Assembly (NCBI RefSeq): GCF_001857965.1
Contig: NZ_CP017774.1
Span: 62,001 to 126,000 of the forward strand
Direction: 5' to 3'
DNA: 64,000 nt
Source: Flavobacterium commune
GTDB lineage: Bacteria > Bacteroidota > Bacteroidia > Flavobacteriales > Flavobacteriaceae
Below are positions 18,736 to 27,295 of the stretch, piece by piece (the stretch's first letter is position 1; each line of letters opens with the position of its first letter). The notes under the pieces were generated by a model that saw only the letters and a program-made list of their open reading frames with translations, did not search any database and had not been told where the DNA came from. A program made the position numbers and the translations under genes.

Positions 18736-18749
18736 GTGACAAATGTTAC
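18736..18749. promoter_or_regulatory. candidate Crp/Fnr operator upstream of the TauE/SafE gene
   Basis: GTGACAAATGTTAC is an imperfect palindrome (GTnAC-N4-GTnAC) between the regulator gene and the exporter gene. A further GTGAC follows at 18751-18755. The position suits control of the exporter by the adjacent regulator. Confidence 0.4.
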
Positions 18750-18795
18750 TGTGACTAGCCTAAATAGTTCCAACCTTTGTAAAAAAAATTACAAC

Positions 18796-19581
18796 ATGGA
18801 ATATTTCGGTTATTTTGCATCTATTATCATTGGACTTTCATTAGGATTAATTGGCAGCGGAGGATCAATTCTCACGATACCTATTTTGGTTTACTTATTT
18901 AAAATCAATCCTGAGTTAGCGACAAGTTATTCATTATTTATTGTTGGAATAACTGCTTTTTATGGCGGTTACAGTCATTATAAATTAGGTAATCTTAAAT
19001 TAAAAACGGCATTATATTTTGCAGTTCCGTCTGTTATTTCGATATTGATTATTAGAGAAGTGATCTTTCCAAAAATTGCTTCTACACTATTTACGGTTGC
19101 TTCTTATGCTGTTTCCAAAGATTTATTAATTATGATTGTCTTTGCCATTCTAATGATCGGAGCATCGATATCAATGATAAAAAAGAACAAAACTGAGATT
19201 ACAAACCATAAAATCAACTACAGTCAGCTGGCTATTATTGGTGCCTTAGTAGGAATTGTAACTGGATTTCTGGGAGCTGGTGGCGGATTTTTAATTATTC
19301 CTGCTTTGTTATTTTTTGCCAACTTACCTATGAAACAAGCCGTAGGAACTTCACTATTAATTATTTTCATCAATTCAGCCATCGGTTTCGCCGGCGATTT
19401 ATACCTTAACACTCCTATCGATTATGGCTTCCTGTTACTGATTTCAGCCATGGCATTTATAGGAATGTTTATTGGAATTCTTCTTTCTAAAAAAATAGAC
19501 GGCAGCAAACTAAAACCTGTTTTTGGATGGTTTGTATTGATTATGGGAATTTATATTATTACTAAGGAGCTTTTCTTTTAA
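18796..19581 (+). CDS. sulfite/sulfur exporter TauE/SafE family membrane protein
   Basis: The ATG at 18796 starts directly with a membrane segment (MEYFGYFASIIIGLSLGLIGSGGSILTIPIL). A GTG at 18736 would add an unlikely 20-residue head and overlap the operator. About 261 residues with roughly eight hydrophobic helices and the duplicated family motif: GLIGSGGSILTIP in the first half, GFLGAGGGFLIIP in the second. The family exports sulfite, sulfoacetate or other small sulfur anions across the inner membrane. It is probably co-transcribed with or controlled by the Crp/Fnr regulator. The last 4 bases overlap the convergent dioxygenase gene. Confidence 0.9.
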   Translation: MEYFGYFASIIIGLSLGLIGSGGSILTIPILVYLFKINPELATSYSLFIVGITAFYGGYSHYKLGNLKLKTALYFAVPSVISILIIREVIFPKIASTLFTVASYAVSKDLLIMIVFAILMIGASISMIKKNKTEITNHKINYSQLAIIGALVGIVTGFLGAGGGFLIIPALLFFANLPMKQAVGTSLLIIFINSAIGFAGDLYLNTPIDYGFLLLISAMAFIGMFIGILLSKKIDGSKLKPVFGWFVLIMGIYIITKELFF

Positions 19582-20408
19582 ACAATCTTCACTGAAGTCA
19601 TACTCAAAGAACCTCCCAGTAATTTATCATTAAACAAACTCAGTTCTTCTTGCTTTTCTTTTAATCCTAAAGTATAAATTAAAGGCAAATAATGTTCCGG
19701 TGTAGGAATGGCTAATTGCAAAGCTTGTCCTTGTTTTTCATAATTAATCAAAGCTTGGAAATTACCGTCTAATAAATAGGAGTTCACTTTTTCTCTGGCT
19801 TCTATTGCCCAATCAAAACCATAATTATCTACATCCATATTATAGAAATCAACCAAGCGTAAATTGTGTACAATATTTCCGCTACCTATAATAAGAATAC
19901 CTTTATGTCGCAAAGCACTTAATTTTTGTGCCAACTCAAAATGGTATTGTGGCGATTTTGAATAATCAATACTCAACTGAATCACCGGAACATTCGCTTC
20001 AGGATACAAATGTTTGATTACACTCCAGGCACCGTGATCCAAACCCCATTCGTGATCGAGTTCAACTTCGGCAGGCAATAATAATTCTTTGGTAGCAATG
20101 GCTAAATCAGGATTTCCTTTGGCAGGATACTGTACGGCAAACAATTCTTTAGGAAAACCTCCAAAGTCATGAATCGTTCTTGGCATTTCCATTGCGGTGA
20201 CTTTAGTCCCTTTGGTAAACCAATGTGCCGAAATACACAAAATAGCATTCGGCTGCGGTAACGTTTTAGCCATACTTCTAAAACCCGCCACAAATTGATT
20301 TTCTTCAATCGCATTCATCGGGCTTCCATGCCCCAGAAACAAAACGGGCATTTTTTCGGTATTCGAAAAAGTACTTGAAATTTTATGTAGGTCGTTGAGT
20401 GTGTTCAT
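19578..20408 (-). CDS. ygiD: DODA-type extradiol aromatic ring-opening dioxygenase (YgiD-like)
   Basis: The ATG at 20408 is chosen over a TTG two codons upstream. 276 residues of the class III extradiol / 4,5-DOPA dioxygenase fold. Zinc or iron ligand histidines appear in FLGHGSPMN, ISAHWFTKG and LDHGAWSVI; IIGSGNIVHNLR is a conserved strand. YgiD-type proteins are zinc-dependent and cleave catechols such as L-DOPA in vitro; the physiological substrate is unclear. It is convergent with and overlaps the TauE/SafE gene by 4 bases. The upstream gap contains a hairpin repeat. Confidence 0.9.
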   Translation of the reverse strand: MNTLNDLHKISSTFSNTEKMPVLFLGHGSPMNAIEENQFVAGFRSMAKTLPQPNAILCISAHWFTKGTKVTAMEMPRTIHDFGGFPKELFAVQYPAKGNPDLAIATKELLLPAEVELDHEWGLDHGAWSVIKHLYPEANVPVIQLSIDYSKSPQYHFELAQKLSALRHKGILIIGSGNIVHNLRLVDFYNMDVDNYGFDWAIEAREKVNSYLLDGNFQALINYEKQGQALQLAIPTPEHYLPLIYTLGLKEKQEELSLFNDKLLGGSLSMTSVKIV

Positions 20409-20428
20409 AAACAAATATATTTTATTTT

Positions 20429-20488
20429 AAACACAAATTACACAAATTAGCACTAATTAAATTGGTGCAATTTGTGTAATCTGTGTTT
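20429..20488. repeat. intergenic hairpin with 20-base arms
   Basis: The left arm AAACACAAATTACACAAATT (20429-20448) matches the inverted right arm at 20469-20488 at 19 of 20 positions. The sequence belongs to the dispersed hairpin vocabulary seen at 6056-6200. It is not followed by a T-tract typical of a terminator. Confidence 0.7.
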
Positions 20489-20522
20489 GATTAATGACTA
20501 CAAACTTTTTAGTCTAAATATA

Positions 20523-21401
20523 TTATTTACCATAAAGCTGTTTCAAAAAATCACTTAGACTTACTGGTTTTCTACCTAATAGTTTTTCTAAATCACTGGA
20601 TTCAGCCTGAAATTCTCCTTGTTTGATGGCCTCCCCAAAACCTACAAACATTCCAACATATTCTCCGGGAACACCAGCTTTAGTCAAAACATCTGAATAC
20701 ACTTCAACACCTGGACTTGTATAGCTTACCGTTGAATTCGTAATTTCACTCAAAGTATCCGCTACGTTTTTCATCGAATAATTTTCTACATTATTCATAG
20801 CATATTCTTTATTTTCGTGTTTACCAGAAATCAATACATTGGCAGCTGCTTCGGCTAAATCATTTCTCGAAACATAAGCGGCCTGACCTTCTCCGGCAGG
20901 AAAAAAGATTCCCTGTTCCAATACTTTTTCTCCTAAAAACATCGGTAGTACATCCAAATATAAATTATTTCTAAAAATAGTATAACTGATTCCACTTGCT
21001 TTAATTGCATTGTCTGTATCAATATGCGATTGGGCTAAAAAAGCAATCGGAGATGTTTCAGTCTCATTTTTACGTTCGAAACTAGTATATAAAATGTGTT
21101 TGACTCCGGCTTCTTTTGCTGCTTTAACCGCATTTAATTGTTGTTTACCACGGTTTACCAAATCAGTTCCTGAAACTAATAATAATTTATCGATTCCTTG
21201 AAATGCTGCTAACAAAGAGTCATAATTATCATAATCCCCTATTCTCAGGTTGATTTCTTTTTGCTTTAAATCTAATGCTTTTGCTTCATCTCTAACCAAA
21301 GCCGAAATAGTATTTGCAGCAATTCCTTTATTCAATAAAAAATCGATTGTTAATCTTCCGAAATTTCCCGTAGCCCCAGTAACTAAAATTTTTGCACTCA
21401 T
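20523..21401 (-). CDS. NmrA-like NAD(P)H oxidoreductase (quinone oxidoreductase 2 / azoreductase type)
   Basis: 292 residues with a Rossmann motif at the N-terminus (ILVTGATGNFG, residues 5-15) and the atypical short-chain dehydrogenase pattern of the NmrA/QorB group (GIDKLLLVSG, then YTIFRNNLYLD). These enzymes or sensors bind NADP(H) and reduce quinones or detect redox state. It is transcribed divergently from an HxlR regulator over a shared palindromic site, the usual arrangement for redox- or electrophile-induced quinone reductases. The substrate is not deducible. Confidence 0.88.
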   Translation of the reverse strand: MSAKILVTGATGNFGRLTIDFLLNKGIAANTISALVRDEAKALDLKQKEINLRIGDYDNYDSLLAAFQGIDKLLLVSGTDLVNRGKQQLNAVKAAKEAGVKHILYTSFERKNETETSPIAFLAQSHIDTDNAIKASGISYTIFRNNLYLDVLPMFLGEKVLEQGIFFPAGEGQAAYVSRNDLAEAAANVLISGKHENKEYAMNNVENYSMKNVADTLSEITNSTVSYTSPGVEVYSDVLTKAGVPGEYVGMFVGFGEAIKQGEFQAESSDLEKLLGRKPVSLSDFLKQLYGK

Positions 21402-21450
21402 TATTTTTAAGATTTTATGATTAATTTTTATTCAAAGTTAACTACATTTG

Positions 21451-21501
21451 CTATACAAAATATACTAAAGTACTAAAATATATCGATATACTTTTGTATA
21501 G
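21451..21501. promoter_or_regulatory. long palindromic operator between the NmrA-like and HxlR genes
   Basis: CTATACAAAATATAC (21451-21465) is repeated inverted as GATATACTTTTGTATAG (21485-21501), centred in the 121-base divergent gap. Symmetric arms in a divergent promoter region beside an HxlR gene strongly suggest its binding site and autoregulation. Confidence 0.65.
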
Positions 21502-21522
21502 TAATAACAAAATCAACAGATT

Positions 21523-21885
21523 ATGGAAAGTACAATCAGTTTCAAAGAAGCCAAAGCCTGCCCGATTCAGTTTGTATTAGCCGTTAATGATACTTTAAAT
21601 GTGATTAGCGGTAAATGGAAGTTACCTATTATAGGTTCCTTATTATTTGAGAAAAGACGTTTTACAGATATTCAACGTAATATTCCAAAAATTACTCCAC
21701 GAATGTTATCTAAAGAATTGAAAGATTTAGAAATAAACGGAATGGTCAAACGCACCGTTTATGATACGACTCCAATTATGGTTGAATACGAGTTGACCGA
21801 ATCAGGAAAATTATTGAGTGATGTATTGGACAAAATGCTGGAATGGGGTTTGCAACATCGGGAAGCAACATTAACTAAAGTTTAA
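21523..21885 (+). CDS. HxlR-family winged-helix transcriptional regulator
   Basis: 120 residues, the standard length. HxlR signatures: Cys13 near the N-terminus (EAKACPIQF), ISGKWKLPIIGSL in helix 1-2, RFTDIQRNIPKITPRMLSKELKDLE as the recognition part, and VEYELTESGKLL in the wing. These repressors sense quinones, aldehydes or oxidants, often through the N-terminal cysteine. It likely controls itself and the divergent oxidoreductase through the palindrome at 21451-21501. The 233-base gap downstream (21886-22118) has no gene. Confidence 0.93.
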   Translation: MESTISFKEAKACPIQFVLAVNDTLNVISGKWKLPIIGSLLFEKRRFTDIQRNIPKITPRMLSKELKDLEINGMVKRTVYDTTPIMVEYELTESGKLLSDVLDKMLEWGLQHREATLTKV

Positions 21886-22118
21886 TAAAAAGTCTGTTTT
21901 TAGTAATTAAAAACACCACAATTAAAGTTTTATCTTTTTTTATCAATATCAAGACTTTTCATAAAACCTTTATTTCGAGATTACTCAATAGAAAATAAAC
22001 AAAAAACAATCTTTTCTCCTGTATTTTTTTAAATCCTAAAACATTGAAGTCATAAAAACCTAAATTAACTCCTAAAAAACTTTGTAACTTAGCAGCTCAG
22101 AATCTTAAACTCTCACAA

Positions 22119-22574
22119 ATGAGAAAAGCCATATTTCCGGGATCGTTTGATCCAATTACCTTAGGTCATGAAGATATTATCAAAAGAGGAATTCCACTTT
22201 TTGATGAAATTGTTATTGCCATTGGGGTGAATGCTGAGAAAAAATATATGTTCCCTCTGGAAGAAAGAAAACGTTTTATTGAAGAAACTTTCAAAGACGA
22301 ACCAAAGGTTTCTGTAATAACTTATGAAGGTCTGACTATTGATTTGTGTAAAAAAATCAACGCTAATTTCATTCTTCGAGGCTTGCGTAATCCTGCCGAC
22401 TTTGAATTTGAAAAAGCCATAGCGCACACCAACAGACAATTATCAAAAATAGAAACGGTATTTTTACTAACCGCAGCCAGTACTTCCTACATTAGTTCAA
22501 GCATAGTAAGAGATGTACTTCGAAATGGCGGAGAATATGAATTATTAGTTCCAAAAGCTGTAAGAACAAAGTAA
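22119..22574 (+). CDS. coaD: pantetheine-phosphate adenylyltransferase
   Basis: 151 residues, the usual size. The nucleotidyltransferase motif PGSFDPITLGHEDII (residues 7-21, TxGH form) and the C-terminal ISSSIVR motif are both present. RGLRNPADFEFEKAIAHTNR is the pantetheine-binding loop typical of CoaD. It transfers AMP from ATP to 4'-phosphopantetheine in the fourth step of coenzyme A synthesis. It stands alone between an HxlR regulator and the convergent chlorite dismutase gene. AACTTTG about 40 bases upstream may be the -7 box. Confidence 0.97.
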   Translation: MRKAIFPGSFDPITLGHEDIIKRGIPLFDEIVIAIGVNAEKKYMFPLEERKRFIEETFKDEPKVSVITYEGLTIDLCKKINANFILRGLRNPADFEFEKAIAHTNRQLSKIETVFLLTAASTSYISSSIVRDVLRNGGEYELLVPKAVRTK

Positions 22575-22598
22575 GATGGGAGATGGGAGATGGGAGTT
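22574..22598. repeat. short tandem repeat, GATGGGA-type 8-mer units
   Basis: Three near-perfect copies of GATGGGAG lie between the coaD stop and the end of the convergent gene. The span is too short to encode anything. Confidence 0.6.
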
Positions 22599-22603
22599 CG
22601 AAC

Positions 22604-23152
22604 TTAAACTTTGATTAATCGGATATCTACTTCCCTATCGACATAATTCCATTCTTCCGTTTTTCTTAGTGCATATAATAATTCTTCGAAAGCTTCTTCG
22701 TCAGCAGGAGCGTATTCGAACCAGGTTAAAAAATCAAAAGCTTCACCAATATCCCTACTGTGGAATAATTTTCGAGCTATGGCGGGTAAATATTTTAGTC
22801 CTGTTTGAGTGTGTTTAGAACTCTCTTCCATGATTTTTCTTCTCTCATCCTGAGCGAGATTCCACCATTCAGCCGATTTTCGCAAAGGAATAAATGCAGC
22901 ATGAGTTGCCAATGGCCTGCCTAAATCTTCCTGAATAGCTACTAATTGCTCTTTTTCGGCTTTCTCCGTGTATCTTAGGTTACTGACAATTCCTTTTAAG
23001 GTCCAAATCCCCTCATCATTTTTAATCAGAGAACTTGAAATTTTATTAATATAGGAAATATCAGGCAAATTATCTCCTTTTATGGTTGTCATTTTTATTA
23101 CTTTCCATTCTCCTATTGTTCCGCCAACAAAGTCAAAAATTGTGTTATTCAT
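22604..23152 (-). CDS. cld: chlorite dismutase family heme enzyme (short, dimeric clade)
   Basis: 182 residues, the length of the small dimeric chlorite dismutases known from Nitrobacter rather than the ~240-residue HemQ/ChdC. The segment IPLRKSAEWWNLAQDERR, then His114 and Arg127 in a block ending YLPAIARKLFHSRD, and DFLTWFEYAP are family signatures. His114 (proximal heme ligand) and Arg127 (distal, catalytic) fall at the same spacing and, as I remember, the same numbers as in the Nitrobacter winogradskyi enzyme. The reaction converts chlorite to chloride and O2. The gene lies directly downstream of the nitrate importer, after a terminator; nitrate reductase reduces chlorate to chlorite, so a detoxifying role is plausible. 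Confidence 0.87.
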   Translation of the reverse strand: MNNTIFDFVGGTIGEWKVIKMTTIKGDNLPDISYINKISSSLIKNDEGIWTLKGIVSNLRYTEKAEKEQLVAIQEDLGRPLATHAAFIPLRKSAEWWNLAQDERRKIMEESSKHTQTGLKYLPAIARKLFHSRDIGEAFDFLTWFEYAPADEEAFEELLYALRKTEEWNYVDREVDIRLIKV

Positions 23153-23164
23153 CTGAAATTATTT

Positions 23165-23272
23165 TAAACCCGAATTAACCATTAAAAGCTTTGCAAAAGC
23201 AAACTAATGATTCCATAAGGGGTAAACCCCGATTTAGCATTCTTTAATGCTGAATTTGGGTTAAGTTATACA
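23165..23272. repeat. intergenic imperfect inverted repeat upstream of cld
   Basis: Words TTAAACCCGAATTAACCATT and, inverted, AATGCTGAATTTGGGTTAA form a long interrupted hairpin. A second inner pair (GGGGTAAACCCC) lies inside. This is another member of the dispersed hairpin class. Confidence 0.5.
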
Positions 23273-23297
23273 TTGGAAACAAATTAATTCTATTGAA

Positions 23298-23329
23298 AAA
23301 TCCCTATTGCTGGATTACAATAGGGATTT
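23298..23329 (-). terminator. Rho-independent terminator after nrtD
   Basis: AAATCCCTATTG / CAATAGGGATTT is a perfect 12-bp stem with an 8-base loop, followed on the minus strand by TTTTTC. It is 25 bases past the nrtD stop. Confidence 0.8.
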
Positions 23330-23353
23330 AAAAAACAAACAAAACAAATTAAA

Positions 23354-24160
23354 CTAATTTTTATATTTCATTCCCATATCTTCAATAGAGAAATGATCTG
23401 TTAATAAATGCAACAACTTATCTCTAAGCTCAATATATTCAGGCATTTTTACAATTTCGATTTTGTTTCTTGGTCTTGGCAAATGCACTTCAACGATTTC
23501 TTTGATAGTTGAGGATGGCCCATTATTCAAAACTATAATTCGATCCGATAAGAATAAAGCTTCTTCAATATCATGCGTAATCATCACAATAGTTTTTTCA
23601 CGATTATCCAAATTCCATAGTTTTAATACTTCTAATTGCATGGTTCCTTTGGTCAAAGCATCCAATGCTCCAAAAGGTTCATCCATCAATAAAACTCCCG
23701 GATTGATGGCAAAGGCACGGGCAATAGCCACTCTTTGTTTCATTCCTCCTGATAATTGTCCTGGTAATTTATCTTTGTGTTCGAATAAATTTACCATTTT
23801 TAGATTCTTCTCTACAATTTCATGCTTTTCTGTAGCAGTACCTTCCATTACCGAATCTACTACCTGAAATATATTTTGATAAACAGTCAACCAAGGTAAA
23901 AGCGAATAGTTTTGAAAAACAATTCCTCTGTCAGGTCCCGGACCTTTGATGTTTTGATCGTTTAGTACTACTGAACCTGCTGATGGTGTTAACATTCCCG
24001 CAATAGCATTTAAGATAGTTGATTTTCCACAACCTGAATGTCCGATTATAGATATGATTTCGCCTTTTTGGATGGATAAATTAATATCTCTTACGGCTGT
24101 ATATTTTCCTTTTGGTGTTGGAAATGAAATTTCCAAATCTTTGATTTCTAAATAACTCAT
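23354..24160 (-). CDS. nrtD: nitrate/sulfonate-type ABC transporter ATP-binding protein
   Basis: The ATG at 24160 (MSYLEIKDLEISFPTPKG) is preferred over a TTG three codons upstream. Walker A GHSGCGKST, Q-loop VFQNYSLLPW, ABC signature LSGGMKQR, Walker B VLLMDEP and the H-loop ITHD are all intact. The sequence is of the NrtD/SsuB/TauB group. It energises import with the permease and binding protein encoded upstream on the same strand. The substrate is assigned as nitrate because of the binding protein and the divergent nitrate reductase. Confidence 0.9.
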   Translation of the reverse strand: MSYLEIKDLEISFPTPKGKYTAVRDINLSIQKGEIISIIGHSGCGKSTILNAIAGMLTPSAGSVVLNDQNIKGPGPDRGIVFQNYSLLPWLTVYQNIFQVVDSVMEGTATEKHEIVEKNLKMVNLFEHKDKLPGQLSGGMKQRVAIARAFAINPGVLLMDEPFGALDALTKGTMQLEVLKLWNLDNREKTIVMITHDIEEALFLSDRIIVLNNGPSSTIKEIVEVHLPRPRNKIEIVKMPEYIELRDKLLHLLTDHFSIEDMGMKYKN

Positions 24161-24263
24161 GATATTCAATTTTAGATATTAGACTATTGATTTTAGATTT
24201 CAGGTTATAAGTTTTTTTTTTAAACTTAGAGTCATAGCAACTCAGTACCTTAGTCACTTTGTT

Positions 24264-25151
24264 TTACGCTTTGTAAGCCACTTTGTTTTCTATGTAAGTA
24301 AATAATTTATCAAAAAGTAATCCTACTACACCAATGATGATAATGGCTGATATTACTTTTTCAAGACTTAAAGCATTCCAGCTGTCCCATACAAAAAATC
24401 CAATTCCGGCTCCTCCTGATAACATTTCGCCAGCTACAATTACTAACCAAGCTACACTGATACTCAAACGTAAACCTGTAATGATGTGAGGTAAACTAAA
24501 TGGAATTAAAATTTTAGTTAAATATCTCATTTTAGAAAATCCAAATGCTTTGGCTACATTTTTATGATCTTGAGGCAAAGATGCAATACCAAAAGAAGTA
24601 TTAATTAATGTTGACCATAACGACGTAATAAATACAATAAAAATAGTTGCTAAACCTGTGTCTTTGAATACCACTAAACCAATTGGGAACCATGCTAATG
24701 GCGAAACCGGTTTTAAAAGTTGTACGATAGGGTAAAAAATTTGTTTGCAAACAGTACTTGCTCCCATCAATATCCCTATTGGAATAGCTACTAATGAGCC
24801 TAAAAAGAAACCTAATAATACGGTTTTTATAGAGTTAAACAATTGCAATCCGATTCCTTTGTCGTTAGGACCATAATCGTAAAACGGATCACTAATCATT
24901 TCGTATAAAACCGTTAATGTTGCTATTGGACCCGGCAGAGCATCTTTTGTAATACTACTCAATAACTCCCACAATCCACCAACGATGAACAATCCTAATG
25001 CTGCAAAAAGCAATGATTTTGATTTTTCTAACAGCTTATCAGCTAATGCACTTAATCTTTCGTTTTTGTTTTCTTCACTTTGAGAAGTGGCTACCGAAGC
25101 TGCTTTTACCTCCTCATAAGTTCCTACTGCTACTATTTCTCTTTCTGACAT
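24264..25151 (-). CDS. nrtB: nitrate-type ABC transporter permease
   Basis: 295 residues with about six membrane helices after a ~45-residue polar head. The binding-protein-dependent permease loop appears as DHKNVAKAFGFSKMRYLTKILIPFSLP, containing the coupling helix for the ATPase. GLRLSISVAWLVIVAGEML is the NrtB/SsuC family segment. The ATPase gene follows after a 103-base gap that contains AT-rich dispersed-repeat words. It forms the inner membrane channel of the importer. Confidence 0.9.
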   Translation of the reverse strand: MSEREIVAVGTYEEVKAASVATSQSEENKNERLSALADKLLEKSKSLLFAALGLFIVGGLWELLSSITKDALPGPIATLTVLYEMISDPFYDYGPNDKGIGLQLFNSIKTVLLGFFLGSLVAIPIGILMGASTVCKQIFYPIVQLLKPVSPLAWFPIGLVVFKDTGLATIFIVFITSLWSTLINTSFGIASLPQDHKNVAKAFGFSKMRYLTKILIPFSLPHIITGLRLSISVAWLVIVAGEMLSGGAGIGFFVWDSWNALSLEKVISAIIIIGVVGLLFDKLFTYIENKVAYKA

Positions 25152-25273
25152 GATTCAATCTTTTTTAGTTTAACTTCCTTGTAATGTTTTTTTTTAATTG
25201 TTTTTGTTTATTCTGGGGATGCTTTTTCAAATATCCCTCCCCTTCGAGAGGGATTATTTGCTATTTTATTTTA

Positions 25274-26509
25274 TTATCTTTTTACAACTTTAAGATAAGC
25301 TGCTGGATTTGCTGGGTTAAAAACCGTTTTGTCCATAGTAAGTGAAAATGGTTTCATATCATCAGCAGGTACTTTTACTTTCATACTTGCAGCAACTTCT
25401 TTATACAAATCCTGTAGAATTAGTTTATCTGCAATCGCTTTGTAATTTGGTGCTTCTTTCAAATATCCAAATCTTACATATTGTGCCATAGCCCAAATGG
25501 CGTGAGATTTACGAGGAAAATTAACCAATCCGCCTTTATGGAAAACCATTTGGTCTCCTTTGTATATTTTTTGTCCTAGTTTACAACCCAAGTTGTATTC
25601 TCCATTCAAACGATCTTGGATAACATCGTTATTAGCGTTTACATAAGGTGCTTTTCCAATAATATCTGCTGTTTTTTTACGATTTGCAGGAACATCTAAC
25701 CACATACAAGCTTCTAAAATGGCTTTCATTACTTTTTTAAGATCTTCTCTTCTTTTAGCACTAAAATCTTTGTTTACTACCAATGCTTTTTCAGGATGGT
25801 CTTTCCAGATGTCTTGAGTAGCAATTTGTGTAAAACCAATTCCCTGCATAGCTGCAACACCACCCCAAGGCTCTCCTACACAAAATCCATCCATGTTTCC
25901 TACTTTCATATTTGCCACCATTTGCGGAGGCGGAATAGTGATAATTTTAGATGTTTTCTGATTTACTCCAGCCGCAGCTAACCAGTTACGAAGCCATAAA
26001 TCATGCGTTCCTCCAGGGAAAGTCATCGCAAAAGTTACTTCTTTTTCGGCTTTTAGCTTAGCAGCTACTACCGGAGCTACCTTAGCCATATCTTTAAAAC
26101 CTACTTTTCCACAAAAATCATTTGATAAGGTAATAGCTTGTCCGTTTGAGTTAAGCATCATGGCAATTTTCATTTCTGAACCAGCCTTTCCACCTACTCC
26201 TGTGTAAACTGAAAAAGGCATTGAATACAAACAGTGTGCCCCATCTAATTCTCCTGTTAAGATTTTATCTCTAACATTAGCCCATGAAGACTCTTTTGTT
26301 ACCACTACATTTACACCGTATTTTTTAAATAAACCTAATTCTTTAGCCATAACTATAGGCGAACAATCTGTTAAAGGAATGAATCCTAATTTAATTGGTT
26401 CACCTGCCTGCGCATTTGTTTTCATTGCAGATAAAGAAAACACTGTTACTATAGCCGCTAATAGGACTCTTGAAAAGAACTTTGCTGTTTTTTGAGTTGA
26501 TTTTTCCAT
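25274..26509 (-). CDS. nrtA: nitrate ABC transporter substrate-binding protein (NrtA-like)
   Basis: 411 residues with a Sec signal peptide (cleavage about residue 36, KTNAQAG) and no lipobox, so it is a soluble periplasmic protein. The NrtA motif FPGGTHDLWLRNWLAAAGV followed by IPPPQMVANMK and the GFCVGEPWG loop distinguish nitrate/nitrite binders from sulfonate binders. It delivers nitrate to NrtB. The promoter region is shared divergently with the nitrate reductase gene; a perfect TACATTTG -7 box and TACGTA-type sites lie just upstream. Confidence 0.93.
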   Translation of the reverse strand: MEKSTQKTAKFFSRVLLAAIVTVFSLSAMKTNAQAGEPIKLGFIPLTDCSPIVMAKELGLFKKYGVNVVVTKESSWANVRDKILTGELDGAHCLYSMPFSVYTGVGGKAGSEMKIAMMLNSNGQAITLSNDFCGKVGFKDMAKVAPVVAAKLKAEKEVTFAMTFPGGTHDLWLRNWLAAAGVNQKTSKIITIPPPQMVANMKVGNMDGFCVGEPWGGVAAMQGIGFTQIATQDIWKDHPEKALVVNKDFSAKRREDLKKVMKAILEACMWLDVPANRKKTADIIGKAPYVNANNDVIQDRLNGEYNLGCKLGQKIYKGDQMVFHKGGLVNFPRKSHAIWAMAQYVRFGYLKEAPNYKAIADKLILQDLYKEVAASMKVKVPADDMKPFSLTMDKTVFNPANPAAYLKVVKR

Positions 26510-26544
26510 TTTTACAATTTTAATGATTTATGTTTTGTATGAAG

Positions 26545-26570
26545 CAAATGTACGTAAGTACTAATACTTA
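26545..26570 (-). promoter_or_regulatory. nrtA promoter with overlapping TACGTA/AGTACTTA operator
   Basis: On the minus strand TACATTTG (26545-26552) matches TAnnTTTG exactly, 36 bases before the nrtA start. Immediately upstream are overlapping palindromes containing TACGTA and AGTACT (26551-26570), replacing a recognisable -33 box. A similar arrangement precedes the divergent nitrate reductase gene. Confidence 0.55.
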
Positions 26571-26722
26571 AAAATCATCTAAAAACCAGTCAAAAACAAC
26601 TTTTTAAAACAGTAAATCCAATATTAAAAATCATTCAAAACCTTGCTAAAACGCAAGAAACAAGAACAAAACCCAATAAACACAAGGAAAAACAAAAATT
26701 AAGTACACACCGAAAAACTAAA

Positions 26723-26789
26723 AATAACTAGTTATTCGCAAAAAGAAAAATACGTATAATTAAAAATAACAGCTGGAAATAGCTGTTTG
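26723..26789. promoter_or_regulatory. palindromes inside the nrtA-nasA divergent gap
   Basis: The 874-base gap at 26510-27383 has no convincing gene and is very AT-rich. It holds a perfect palindrome AATAACTAGTTATT (26723-26736), a TACGTA box (26751-26756) and a hairpin AACAGCT-N6-AGCTGTT (26769-26788). These may be binding sites or structured leader elements. Confidence 0.35.
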
Positions 26790-27295
26790 CAGTCAAATTT
26801 ATATTCAAAAAAAAGAAACGGCTTAGCTATAATATATAGATAAAGAAAAATCAGTGTGCTGATAAAATATTTTAAGTGGCAAAATTCAAAATTGAGCATC
26901 CTTAAATTTCAAAGCTAAAAACGAAAAACCGTCTTTTAGAAAATTACACCTTATTATATATAGACTACTATAAACTATAAGAATGCTATTCTAACAATAA
27001 ATATAAAACTCAAAAACCAATCAAAAGCAGAACAAAAAACACACATTATCAAACTAATAGAACAAAATACTCAAAAACACTTTTTTATTTGCAACTACCT
27101 AATAAATAAATCGAAAATTAGATTTACCACAAACGATACAATCATGAATTTACTTTCGAATAAATAAAAATTGACAGCAGACTAAACATTTGTTTTTTGA
27201 ATTAATAATTGTTTTTTGAACCAAAAAAAAGATAAAAAGCATTATTTTAGACTTCTTTTAGTTATTTGGCAAACTTGCATTTTTTTTTAAAAAAA

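Noticed and set aside
22604..23152. Coproheme decarboxylase (HemQ/ChdC) as identity of the heme protein
   Set aside because: The protein is too short, and it keeps the distal arginine expected of chlorite-degrading enzymes, which HemQ lacks.
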